NCBI RefSeq assembly: GCF_019710585.1
Contig: NZ_JAIFZQ010000002.1
Span: 246,885 to 310,884 of the forward strand
Reading direction: 5' to 3'
From: Arthrobacter sp. MAHUQ-56
GTDB taxonomy: Bacteria; Actinomycetota; Actinomycetes; Actinomycetales; Micrococcaceae
DNA: 64,000 nucleotides
The notes beneath the pieces were generated by a model. That model did no database searches and had not been told where the DNA came from. It saw only the letters and a program-made list of their open reading frames with translations. The position numbers and the translations under genes were made by a program. How positions within the stretch are numbered: the first letter of the stretch is position 1; each line of letters opens with the position of its first letter. Below are positions 53,019 to 61,682 of this stretch, piece by piece.

Positions 53019-54296
53019 ATGTTGCCACCTTTGACGCCTGCAGGGACGCGAGTCTCCCGACGCACTTTCCTCGCCGCTGCCGGGGGTGCGCTGGCCGCTT
53101 TCGGCCTGGCCGGGTGCTCCCCGGCAGGCACCAGGCCAACCATTACGTTCCACCAGTCCAAACCTGAAGCGGTTCCGTATTTCCGCGACCTGGCGGCCAA
53201 ATTCACCGAATCCCAGGACCGGTTCCGCGTCCTGCACGATATGGCAACCAACCTCTCCGCCAGCTTCGTCCGCAGCAGTCCCCCCGATCTTGGCTGCCTC
53301 AACTACAACCTGGAGATGGCCCGGTTCATGGAGCGCGGGGCGCTCTCGGACCTTTCCGACCTCCCCGAAGCAGCCTCCATCCGGGACGACGTGCTGGACC
53401 TGACAAACTGGTATCCCACCTACGCCGGCCGGACAAGCGTCATCCCCTATTCGGTCATGGCGGCCTCGGTCATCTACAACCGCCGCATCTTTGCAGAGCA
53501 CGGCCTCACTGTCCCCACCACCTGGGACGAACTCATCGAGGTGTGTGAGCGGTTGAAGGCAGCCGGCGTAACTCCGATCTACGGGACCTTCCGCGATCCA
53601 TGGACAGTGGCGCAGGGCCTGTTCGACTACACCGTGGGCGGCATGGTCGACGTACGCGGCTTCTACAAGAAGATGCACGAAATTGGCGAGGACGTCGGGC
53701 CGGAGTCCGAAGTGTCATTCCAGAAGACCATGCTGGAACCGGTGCAGCGCATGGTCCAGTTGACGAAGTACGTAAACCCCGATGCCTCCAGCCGGGGCTA
53801 CGGTGATGGCAACACCGCCATGGCGCAGGGACAGGCGGCCATGTACTTCCAAGGGCCGTGGGCCTTCGGGGAAATCGAAAAGGCAGGCACTGACCTGGAC
53901 CTCGGCACCTTCCCCCTGCCCATGACCGCCGACCCCGCCGACCTGAAGGTCCGCGTGAACATCGACCTCTCGCTCTGGGTCCCCGAGGTCTCGAACGGCC
54001 AGGAAGGGGCGCGCGCCTTCCTGCAGTACCTTTTGCAGCCGGAGGTCCAGAACCCCTACAACGCCAAGTTCCTGGGGTTCGGTACGGTCAAGGACGCTCC
54101 CCCGGTCACCGACCCGCGGATCGTCGAGATGCAGAAGTACTACGACGAGGGCCGTTTCTACATGGGCGCCTCCCAGTTCATCCCGAACACTATCCCGGCC
54201 GCCAACTACATCCAGTCGATCATCGGGGGCGCCGACCCCGAGGGCACGCTGCGCCGGATGGACGCCGACTGGGCGCGCCTGGCCTTCCGGGCGTAA
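53019..54296 (+). CDS. Sugar ABC transporter binding lipoprotein with Tat-type signal (locus II)
   Basis: A 425-residue extracellular solute-binding protein of the family 1 type. Its signal peptide combines a twin-arginine motif (SRRTFL, R14-R15) with the lipobox LAGC (Cys33), so it is probably exported by Tat and lipidated. The mature part has PTTWDELIEVCERLKAAGVT and MAQGQAAMYFQGPWAFGEIE, as in other MalE-like proteins. The ATG at 53019 is behind AGGAG. It heads the alpha-glucoside transport operon. Ligand unknown but the downstream alpha-glucosidase suggests an alpha-glucoside. Confidence 0.9.
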   Translation: MLPPLTPAGTRVSRRTFLAAAGGALAAFGLAGCSPAGTRPTITFHQSKPEAVPYFRDLAAKFTESQDRFRVLHDMATNLSASFVRSSPPDLGCLNYNLEMARFMERGALSDLSDLPEAASIRDDVLDLTNWYPTYAGRTSVIPYSVMAASVIYNRRIFAEHGLTVPTTWDELIEVCERLKAAGVTPIYGTFRDPWTVAQGLFDYTVGGMVDVRGFYKKMHEIGEDVGPESEVSFQKTMLEPVQRMVQLTKYVNPDASSRGYGDGNTAMAQGQAAMYFQGPWAFGEIEKAGTDLDLGTFPLPMTADPADLKVRVNIDLSLWVPEVSNGQEGARAFLQYLLQPEVQNPYNAKFLGFGTVKDAPPVTDPRIVEMQKYYDEGRFYMGASQFIPNTIPAANYIQSIIGGADPEGTLRRMDADWARLAFRA

Positions 54297-54335
54297 CCGC
54301 ACTTCCGATCTGATGCACGAAACGAGGACCCACCC

Positions 54336-55271
54336 ATGTCATCAATGACGAAACCTTCCACCATAACGGTGGTGCCCCCCGAGGCAGCGCCCAAAGCGGC
54401 AACGGCCCGCAAGAGCCGGGTCGACCCGCTGTACTACTTCTTCCTGTTCCCTTCGCTGGCGATTTTCACGCTGGCCGTGACGCTTCCGGCCGTGCTCGGA
54501 TTCGTCTACAGCTTTACCAACTCCGTGGGCTTCGGCGACTTCGAGTTCATTGGCATCCGCAACTTCATCGCGGTTTTCCGTGACGAAGGAATCCTCGGCG
54601 CCTACGGATTCACGCTCGCCTTTTCGCTCGTGACCGTCGTCGTCGTGAATATCCTGGCTTTCCTGCTGGCCCTGGGACTGACCTCCCGGGTCCGCTTCCG
54701 CACTGCGCTGCGCACGGTGTTCGTGATCCCGATGGTGATCTCGGGCATCGTCATCGCCTTTGTCTTCCAGTATCTCTTCTCGAACTCGCTGCCCCTGCTG
54801 GGCAAGGGCATGGGAATCGAACCGCTCGCCTCAAGCATCCTTGCCAACCCCGACCTCGCCTGGCTGGCGATCGTCTTCGTCACGGCGTGGCAGTCGATTC
54901 CGAGTGCCATGCTGATCTACATTGCCGGGCTCCTCACGGTCCCGGCGGAGGTCTACGAGGCGAGCTCCATCGACGGTGCAACGCCCTGGCACAACCTGCG
55001 GCACATCACCCTGCCGCTCGTTGCCGGGTACGCCGTGATCAACACGGTGCTCGGTTTCAAGAACTACCTCAACGCCTACGACATCATCGTGGGCCTGACC
55101 GACGGCGGCCCCGGCGTTGCCACCCGCAGCGTCGCCATGGCGATCTTCCGCGGCTTCGAAGGCGGCGACTACGCCTACCAGATGGCCAATGCCGTGGTCT
55201 TCTTCCTCATCAGCATTGCCATCGCACTCATCCAGCTCCGCTTCACCCGTGGCAAAGGAGGGATCGCATGA
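54336..55271 (+). CDS. Sugar ABC permease, MalF-type (locus II)
   Basis: A 311-residue permease with about six transmembrane helices and the EAA loop EVYEASSIDGATPWHNLRHI. A short, variable basic N-terminus precedes helix 1. It starts 40 bases after the binding protein and its stop overlaps the next start (ATGA, 55268-55271). No ATPase is encoded in the cluster. Confidence 0.92.
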   Translation: MSSMTKPSTITVVPPEAAPKAATARKSRVDPLYYFFLFPSLAIFTLAVTLPAVLGFVYSFTNSVGFGDFEFIGIRNFIAVFRDEGILGAYGFTLAFSLVTVVVVNILAFLLALGLTSRVRFRTALRTVFVIPMVISGIVIAFVFQYLFSNSLPLLGKGMGIEPLASSILANPDLAWLAIVFVTAWQSIPSAMLIYIAGLLTVPAEVYEASSIDGATPWHNLRHITLPLVAGYAVINTVLGFKNYLNAYDIIVGLTDGGPGVATRSVAMAIFRGFEGGDYAYQMANAVVFFLISIAIALIQLRFTRGKGGIA

Positions 55272-56182
55272 GCAACGCGACCCGCACCGTCCCCGCAGAA
55301 CCAACTACCTCAGGACCAATCACCGCAGGACCGGCCGCCGGAAAGCGCCGGATCCGCACGGGACAGGAACGCACGAACTGGCCGGCAACAGCCATCCTGG
55401 CCGCCTGTACGCTCGCCGTGCTCGTCCCGCTGTACGTCACCATCAGCATGGCGTTCAAGACCACCGGCCAGGCGGTCGACGGCAACGCGTTCTCCTTGCC
55501 GAGCCCCCTGAGCTTCGACAGTTTCGTCCAGGCCTGGACACTGACCAACTTCCCCCGGGGCTTCGCGATCTCGGTGTTCGTGTCTGTAACCGCAGTCATC
55601 GGGGAGATCGTCGTCTCGGCGCTGGCAGCCTACGCGATCGTCCGCAACTGGGACCGCCGGCTCTTCCGCTGGTCGTTCTTCTACCTGCTCGCGGCCATGT
55701 TCATTCCGTTCCCGGTGGTGGCGCTCCCGCAAATCCAACTCACGGGGCTCGTGGGGCTTGATAATCCGCTCGGCGTGGCGATCCTGCATATCGTCTTTGC
55801 CCTGGCGTTCAACACGATGCTGTTTACCGCGTTCCTGCGCTCCATCCCCCTGGAGCTGGAGGAAAGCATGCGCATGGACGGCGCCGGCACCTGGCAGGTG
55901 TTTTGGCGGCTCATCTTCCCGTTGCTCGGACCCATGAGCGCAACGGTCGGCATCTTTGCCTTCATCGCCTCCTGGAACGACTTCATGATGCCCTCGCTCA
56001 TCATTTCCGACCCGGAAATGCAGACCATCCCGGTGCTGCAAAAGATCTTCCAGACGCAGTTCAGCAACAGCTACAACGTCGCCTTTGCCTCTTACCTCAT
56101 GGCGATGGCGCCGGCCATCGTCGTCTACCTGTTTACCCAGCGCTGGGTGATGTCCGGCCTCACCCAGGGGGCCGTCAAGTAG
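55268..56182 (+). CDS. Sugar ABC permease, MalG-type (locus II)
   Basis: A 304-residue second permease with about six helices and the EAA loop LELEESMRMDGAGTWQVFWR. Overlaps the preceding stop by four bases. It is followed by 50 bases and then the alpha-glucosidase gene, so the operon probably continues. Confidence 0.92.
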   Translation: MSNATRTVPAEPTTSGPITAGPAAGKRRIRTGQERTNWPATAILAACTLAVLVPLYVTISMAFKTTGQAVDGNAFSLPSPLSFDSFVQAWTLTNFPRGFAISVFVSVTAVIGEIVVSALAAYAIVRNWDRRLFRWSFFYLLAAMFIPFPVVALPQIQLTGLVGLDNPLGVAILHIVFALAFNTMLFTAFLRSIPLELEESMRMDGAGTWQVFWRLIFPLLGPMSATVGIFAFIASWNDFMMPSLIISDPEMQTIPVLQKIFQTQFSNSYNVAFASYLMAMAPAIVVYLFTQRWVMSGLTQGAVK

Positions 56183-56232
56183 TGACCCCGCGCCCAGCCC
56201 TCGCCCTGCACCAAGAACCGAAGGAACCAATC

Positions 56233-57945
56233 TTGCCCACCACCGCCACCATGGCAACCCGCACCGACGCACTCCGGATGGACGATCCCACCTGGTGGCG
56301 CCAGGCGTCCGTGTACCAGATCTACCCCCGCAGCTTCGCGGATTCCAACGGCGATGGAATGGGAGATATCAACGGCATCACCGCAAAGGTCCCCTATCTG
56401 AGGGAACTGGGCATCGACGCCGTCTGGCTGAGCCCCTTCTACCCCTCCGCCCTGGCCGACGGCGGCTACGACGTGGACGACTACCGCAACGTGGACCCGC
56501 GGCTGGGCACGCTGGAGGACTTCGATGCGATGGCCAAGGCCCTGCATGATGCGGGCATCAAGCTGATCGTGGACATCGTGCCCAACCACTCCTCGGACCG
56601 CCACGAATGGTTCCGCGAAGCCCTCGCCGCGCCCAGGGGCTCCGCCGCCCGTGACCGCTACGTCTTCCGTGACGGGCTGGGCGAAAACGGTGAACTGCCG
56701 CCGTCGGACTGGGTCTCGGTGTTCGGCGGCCCGGCGTGGGAGCGCATTACCGAACCGGACGGCACCCCCGGCCAGTGGTACATGCATATTTTCGCCAAGG
56801 AACAGCCCGACTTTAACTGGGACAACCGGGAGGTCCGGGAGGACTTCCTGTCGACGCTGCGCTTCTGGTCTGACCGCGGCGTGGACGGCTTCCGCATCGA
56901 CGTCGCCCACGCACTGACCAAGAACCTCGAAGAAACCCTGCCCACCACGGCAGACCTCGAGGCCCAGGGCGAGGCGCTGTACCTCGAGGGCCGGCACCCC
57001 TACTGGGACCGTGACGAAGTCCACGAGATCTATGCCGAGTGGCGCAGGCTGTTCAACGAATACACCCCACCGCGGACCGCCGTCGCCGAAGCCTGGGTGC
57101 ACGCGGACCGCCGCGCCCGCTACGCGAGCCCGGAGGGACTGGGCCAGGCCTTCAACTTCGACCTGCTGCAGGCTGACTTCGACGCCGCCCAGTTCCGGAC
57201 GATCATCACCAAGAACCTCGCCGAGGCTGAAGCGTCGGGTGCTTCGTCCACCTGGGTGTTCTCCAACCACGACGTCGTCCGGCATGCCACCCGCTATGGG
57301 CTTCCTGCGTCCGAAGATTCGGCCGAGGGCATCATGGCGGGGCAGGCGGGCAAGCAGTGGCTGCTGGCCGGGGGCAGGCAGGAGGACGTCGACGTCGAAC
57401 TCGGCCTGCGCCGGGCCCGCGCCGCGTCCCTGCTGATGTTCGCCCTGCCCGGCTCCGCGTACCTGTACCAGGGCGAGGAACTGGGCCTGCAGGAAGTAGG
57501 CTGCGAAATCCCCGATTCCGAGCGCCAGGACCCGGCCTTCTTCCGGAACAAGGGCGTGGACATCGGCCGCGACGGCTGCCGCGTCCCGCTGCCCTGGACC
57601 TCCGGCGGCGCATCCTTCGGCTTCGGGGCCGGCGCCTCCCACCTGCCCCAGCCGGCATGGTTTACGGGCAGCTCGGTGGAGGCCCAGGAAGGACAGGTGG
57701 GCTCCACCCTGTCCCTCTACCGGCGGGCAATGGCCCTGCGGTCGCAGCTGCAGACAGCTGAAGCGCTGGAGTGGCTGGATACCGGCCGTGATGACGTCGT
57801 GGCCTTCCGCCGTCCCAACGGCTGGACTTCCGTGACGAACTTCGGCACCGAAGCCTTCGAACTTCCCGCCGGTGAGGTGCTGGTCTCCAGTTCACCGCTG
57901 GAGGCAGGCAGCCTGCCAGGCGCTGCCACCGCGTGGCTCCGGTGA
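56233..57945 (+). CDS. GH13 alpha-glucosidase (oligo-1,6-glucosidase type)
   Basis: Hydrolyses alpha-glucosidic bonds of imported oligosaccharides in the cytoplasm. The 570-residue barrel has the GH13 regions DIVPNHSS (about 114-121), GFRIDVAHAL with nucleophile D223, AVAEAWVH with acid/base E286, and FSNHDVVRH with D347. It lacks a signal peptide. A TTG at 56233 with AAGGAA about seven bases upstream is the most likely start; the ATG at 56251 (MATRTDALRM) is the alternative. It is downstream of the transporter genes and its last bases overlap the kinase gene. Specificity (maltose, isomaltose, trehalose) cannot be assigned. Confidence 0.93.
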   Translation: MPTTATMATRTDALRMDDPTWWRQASVYQIYPRSFADSNGDGMGDINGITAKVPYLRELGIDAVWLSPFYPSALADGGYDVDDYRNVDPRLGTLEDFDAMAKALHDAGIKLIVDIVPNHSSDRHEWFREALAAPRGSAARDRYVFRDGLGENGELPPSDWVSVFGGPAWERITEPDGTPGQWYMHIFAKEQPDFNWDNREVREDFLSTLRFWSDRGVDGFRIDVAHALTKNLEETLPTTADLEAQGEALYLEGRHPYWDRDEVHEIYAEWRRLFNEYTPPRTAVAEAWVHADRRARYASPEGLGQAFNFDLLQADFDAAQFRTIITKNLAEAEASGASSTWVFSNHDVVRHATRYGLPASEDSAEGIMAGQAGKQWLLAGGRQEDVDVELGLRRARAASLLMFALPGSAYLYQGEELGLQEVGCEIPDSERQDPAFFRNKGVDIGRDGCRVPLPWTSGGASFGFGAGASHLPQPAWFTGSSVEAQEGQVGSTLSLYRRAMALRSQLQTAEALEWLDTGRDDVVAFRRPNGWTSVTNFGTEAFELPAGEVLVSSSPLEAGSLPGAATAWLR

Positions 57946-58733
57946 CCGCCAGCCCCGAAGCCGCGGCGGGACCGGGTTTCCGGGTCGGGATCGATGTTGG
58001 CGGGACGTGGATCAAGGGCGCACTCGTCGACCTTGCCGGCGGCGCCCCTGCCGGGCCAGTCCGCCGCCTCCAGACACCGCCCGGCGGCAGCGTGGAGGCC
58101 GTTGCAGACACCATGGACCGGCTCGTCGCTGAGCTCGAAGCCGAGAGCCCTGGCGCTGCGGACGGTGCTGTGGGCATCGCCATCCCCTCGATTGTCCAGC
58201 GGGGAGTGGCGAGGTCAGCGGCAAACATGGACCGCGGCTGGATCGGGCTCGACGTCCAGTCCTACCTGCGGTCCCGGCTTGGGCGGCCCGTCTGCGTCGT
58301 GAATGACGCCGACGCCGCCGGCATGGCCGAAGCCCATTACGGCGCCGGCGCAGCCAAGCAGGGCGTTGTCCTGGTCCTGACCCTGGGAACGGGCATCGGG
58401 TCTGCACTGATCGTCGACGGCAGGCTGGTACCCAACTTCGAGCTGGGCCACTTGGAAGTGGGCGGCTCCAAGGCGGAATCCCGGGCATCAGCCGTCGTCC
58501 GTGAAAACGAAGGGCTCGACTGGGTGGAGTACGCGGACCGGCTGCAGCAGTACCTCTCGCATGTGGAGTTCCTGTTCTCGCCGGACCTCATCATCATCGG
58601 CGGGGGAATTTCAGCCTGCAGCATCGAATACCTGCCCCGCCTGTCACTGCGCACCAGGGTCGTTCCGGCGAGCCTGGAAAACTCGGCGGGCGTGGTGGGC
58701 GCGGCCCTGCAGGCAACCGCCGGCTGGACATAA
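57933..58733 (+). CDS. ppgK: ROK-type glucokinase, polyphosphate glucokinase-like
   Basis: Phosphorylates glucose released by the alpha-glucosidase, probably with inorganic polyphosphate or ATP. The 266-residue chain has the phosphate-binding motif GIDVGGTWIKGALVD (about 19-33), the LTLGTGIGSALIVDGRLVPN block that is the PPGK hallmark, and the ELGHLEVGG catalytic/structural motif. It lacks the zinc motif common in other ROK kinases, as expected for PPGK. Start uncertain: GTG at 57933 or 57942, both overlapping the alpha-glucosidase stop, so it is coupled. The amylosucrase gene follows after 87 bases. Confidence 0.88.
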   Translation: MAPVTASPEAAAGPGFRVGIDVGGTWIKGALVDLAGGAPAGPVRRLQTPPGGSVEAVADTMDRLVAELEAESPGAADGAVGIAIPSIVQRGVARSAANMDRGWIGLDVQSYLRSRLGRPVCVVNDADAAGMAEAHYGAGAAKQGVVLVLTLGTGIGSALIVDGRLVPNFELGHLEVGGSKAESRASAVVRENEGLDWVEYADRLQQYLSHVEFLFSPDLIIIGGGISACSIEYLPRLSLRTRVVPASLENSAGVVGAALQATAGWT

Positions 58734-58820
58734 TTCATTCAAAACCCCTGAAGTGTGACGTGGAATACTTCAGTACAAGTGCCGCCGGACGCGCCGGCGG
58801 CGGCCGGAAGGGGCTGTGGC

Positions 58821-60737
58821 ATGCAGGGAACCGTTAACGAGGACGAAGAAGCGCGCCAGCATGTGCTGTCCGCGTTGGCAGGGGAACGCGGCCTCGGCCT
58901 CGCAGCGGATCCGGACTTTGACCGGCGCCTGGCGGAACACTTTCCCACCCTCCGCAGCCTCTTCCATTCGCTGTACGGCGACCGGACGGACTGGCTGGAG
59001 CAGCTGTCCGCCCTGGTGGTCCAGAGCGCGCGGTCCTGGCAGGAGCGCCCGCAGGAGCTGAAGGCCCTGGACGCCGAGCGGGAAGGCAACCCGGACTGGT
59101 TCCAGTCCAACGGCATGCTGGGCGGGGTCTGCTACGTGGACCGCTATGCCGAAAGCCTGGAAGGAGTGCGGGCGCGGATCCCTTACTTCAAGGAACTCGG
59201 CCTCACCTACCTGCACCTGATGCCCCTGTTCCTGGCACCCGAGCCGCACTCCGACGGCGGCTACGCGGTATCCAGCTACCGGCAGGTCAACCCCAAGCTG
59301 GGGACCATGGACCAGCTGCGGTCGCTGGCCGCGGAACTGCGCAGCAACGGCATCAGCCTGGTGGTGGACTTCATCTTCAACCACACCTCGGACGAGCACG
59401 AGTGGGCGCGGAAGGCTGCTGCAGGAGACCCGGAGTACAGCGACTACTACTGGATCTTCCCGGACCGCACCATGCCGGATGCCTTTGAAGGGAACGTCCG
59501 GGAGATCTTCCCCGAAAACCACCCGGGGTCCTTCATCCAGATGGCGGACGGCCGCTGGGTCTGGGCCACGTTCCACACCTACCAGTGGGACCTGAACTAC
59601 TCCAACCCGGACGTCTTCCGGGCCATGGCGGGCGAGATGCTGTTCCTGGCCAACCAGGGCGTGGACATCCTGCGCATGGACGCCGTGGCCTTCATCTGGA
59701 AGCAGCTGGGCACTCCCTGCGAGAACCTGCCGCAGGCCCACACGCTGCTGCGGGCCTTCAACGCCGTGTGCAGGCTTGCGGCGCCGTCGCTGCTGTTCAA
59801 GTCCGAAGCCATCGTGCATCCGGATGAGGTGGCCCTCTACATCGACCCCGCCGAATGCCAGCTTTCCTACAACCCGCTGCAGATGGCGCTGATCTGGGAG
59901 TCCCTGGCCACCCGGGACGTCTCCCTCCTGGCCCAGGCGCTGGAACGCCGGCACAACATCCCGGACGGCACGGCCTGGGTGAACTATGTGCGCAGCCACG
60001 ACGACATCGGCTGGACCTTCGCGGACGAGGACGCCGCCGAGCTGGGGATCAACGGCTTCGACCACCGGCGGTTCCTGAACTCTTTCTACGTGAACCGCTT
60101 CCCCGGCAGCTTCGCCCGTGGGGTGCCCTTCCAGGACAATCCCAAGACAGGTGACTGCAGGATTTCAGGCACGACGGCGTCGCTGTGCGGCATGGAGGTC
60201 AACCCGGCGGAGGCGGTGGAACGGATCCTCCTGGCCCATTCGGTGCCGTTCAGCACCGGCGGCGTCCCGCTGCTGTACCTGGGCGACGAGGTGGGCCAGG
60301 TCAATGACTACGCCTACGCCTCCGAACCGGGGCACGAGGCTGACAGCAGGTGGGTGCACCGGCCGCACTTCCCCGCCGAACAGTACGCCCGCCGCGACGA
60401 CCCCGCCACACCGGAAGGCGCGGTGTACGCGGGCCTGAAGCGGATGATCGAGGTCCGGGCCAACACCCCGGAACTGGCCGGGACCACGCTGGTGGACTTC
60501 GCCACGAACAACAGCTCGGTGCTCGGGTACCAGCGGCCAGGGGACCCGGCCGGCGTCGACAGCACCATCCTGGCCCTGGCCAACTTCGGCGACTCGCCCC
60601 AGACCCTGCCCCCGGAAACCTTCGGCGGGTACTCGCCTGCCGCCGTCGACCTTCTCTCCGAAGCGGCCCTTGACCTGGCCGACGGCGTCACGCTGCTCCC
60701 CCGCCAGTACCTCTGGCTGCGCGTCACGCCCAACTAA
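58821..60737 (+). CDS. Amylosucrase (GH13)
   Basis: Transfers glucose from sucrose to alpha-1,4-glucan, releasing fructose, or hydrolyses sucrose. The 638 residues match the Neisseria polysaccharea enzyme in length (636 residues) and show its signatures: LRMDAVAFIWK with nucleophile D287, FKSEAIVHPD with acid/base E329, and YVRSHDDIGWTF with D394, each one position later than D286, E328 and D393 of that enzyme. An N-terminal helical domain (1-90) precedes the barrel. There is no signal peptide. The ATG at 58821 lies behind GGAAGGGG. A 42-base perfect hairpin follows its stop. The enzyme could also use other alpha-glucosides, but the sequence is the amylosucrase type. Confidence 0.93.
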   Translation: MQGTVNEDEEARQHVLSALAGERGLGLAADPDFDRRLAEHFPTLRSLFHSLYGDRTDWLEQLSALVVQSARSWQERPQELKALDAEREGNPDWFQSNGMLGGVCYVDRYAESLEGVRARIPYFKELGLTYLHLMPLFLAPEPHSDGGYAVSSYRQVNPKLGTMDQLRSLAAELRSNGISLVVDFIFNHTSDEHEWARKAAAGDPEYSDYYWIFPDRTMPDAFEGNVREIFPENHPGSFIQMADGRWVWATFHTYQWDLNYSNPDVFRAMAGEMLFLANQGVDILRMDAVAFIWKQLGTPCENLPQAHTLLRAFNAVCRLAAPSLLFKSEAIVHPDEVALYIDPAECQLSYNPLQMALIWESLATRDVSLLAQALERRHNIPDGTAWVNYVRSHDDIGWTFADEDAAELGINGFDHRRFLNSFYVNRFPGSFARGVPFQDNPKTGDCRISGTTASLCGMEVNPAEAVERILLAHSVPFSTGGVPLLYLGDEVGQVNDYAYASEPGHEADSRWVHRPHFPAEQYARRDDPATPEGAVYAGLKRMIEVRANTPELAGTTLVDFATNNSSVLGYQRPGDPAGVDSTILALANFGDSPQTLPPETFGGYSPAAVDLLSEAALDLADGVTLLPRQYLWLRVTPN

Positions 60738-60740
60738 GCA

Positions 60741-60782
60741 GCGCCAAGTGTCGTTTTGACGGCTCATAACGACACTTGGCGC
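60741..60782. terminator. 42-base hairpin after the amylosucrase gene
   Basis: GCGCCAAGTGTCGTT (60741-60755) and AACGACACTTGGCGC (60768-60782) pair perfectly over 15 bases, and the loop adds a further near-complementary TTGA/TCAT step (one mismatch) around CGGC. It is four bases after the stop and likely terminates the sugar operon. Its AACGACACTTG core could be a dispersed intergenic repeat of this lineage, which a genome search would show. Confidence 0.8.
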
Positions 60783-60827
60783 CACCCAGTTGGGCCACCG
60801 GGGGCGGCGCGTGAAACCATACGGACC

Positions 60828-61682
60828 ATGGCCTCCAAGATTGCGTACCAGGGTGAGCCCGGCGCCAACTCCAATATCGCGTGTCAGCAGATGTTCCCGG
60901 ACATGGACAGCGTCCCGTGCGCCAGCTTCGAGGACGCGTTCGAGCTGGTAAGCAGCGGCGAGGCGGACCTGGCCATGATCCCGATCGAGAACTCCATTGC
61001 CGGGCGGGTGGCGGACATCCACATCCTGCTCCCGCAGTCCAACCTGCAGATCGTGGGTGAATACTTCCTGCCCATCCACTTCGACCTGCTGGGCATTCCT
61101 GGCAGCACCATCGAAGGCGCCACCGAAGTCCACAGCCATATCCACGCGCTGGGCCAGTGCCGGAAGCTCATCCGCGACCACGGCCTCAAGCCGGTGATTG
61201 CCGGTGACACCGCTGGATCTGCCCGTGAAGTGGCCGAGTGGAACGATCCGCGCAAGCTCTCCCTCGCTCCGCCGCTCGCCGCGCAGATCTACGGCCTGGA
61301 GGTCCTTGCGTCCCGGGTTGAGGACGATCCCTCCAACACCACCCGCTTCGTGGTCCTGGCCCGGGAAACGGCGCTGCCGACCCGGGAGGAACTTCCCGGA
61401 CCGGCAGTCACCAGCTTTGTGTTCCGCGTCCGCAACGTCCCCTCCGCCCTGTACAAGGCGCTCGGTGGTTTCGCCACCAACGGCGTGAACATGACGCGGC
61501 TGGAGAGCTACATGGTGGGCAACGAATTTGCCGCCACCATGTTCATGGCGGATGTGGAAGGCCACCCCGAGGACCTGCCGCTGAAGCTGGCCCTCGAGGA
61601 ACTGGACTTCTTCACCACCGAGGTGCGGATCCTCGGCGTCTACCCGGCGGCGGACTACCGGGCGGCGGCCGCCACGGCCTGA
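60828..61682 (+). CDS. pheA: Prephenate dehydratase, alphaproteobacterial-like type
   Basis: Converts prephenate to phenylpyruvate in phenylalanine biosynthesis. The 284-residue protein has an N-terminal PDT domain (KIAYQGEPGANSNIA, ADLAMIPIENSIAGRVADIH, GDTAGSAREVAEWND, NTTRFVVLARE with the catalytic TRF) and a C-terminal ACT domain with NMTRLESYMVGNEFAATMFM. The ACT motif reads ESYM rather than the ESRP of most enzymes, and the whole protein reads like alphaproteobacterial PDTs, not the usual actinobacterial PheA. The ATG at 60828 has no strong ribosome binding site. Its end overlaps the convergent hydroxylase by 28 bases. Confidence 0.93.
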   Translation: MASKIAYQGEPGANSNIACQQMFPDMDSVPCASFEDAFELVSSGEADLAMIPIENSIAGRVADIHILLPQSNLQIVGEYFLPIHFDLLGIPGSTIEGATEVHSHIHALGQCRKLIRDHGLKPVIAGDTAGSAREVAEWNDPRKLSLAPPLAAQIYGLEVLASRVEDDPSNTTRFVVLARETALPTREELPGPAVTSFVFRVRNVPSALYKALGGFATNGVNMTRLESYMVGNEFAATMFMADVEGHPEDLPLKLALEELDFFTTEVRILGVYPAADYRAAAATA

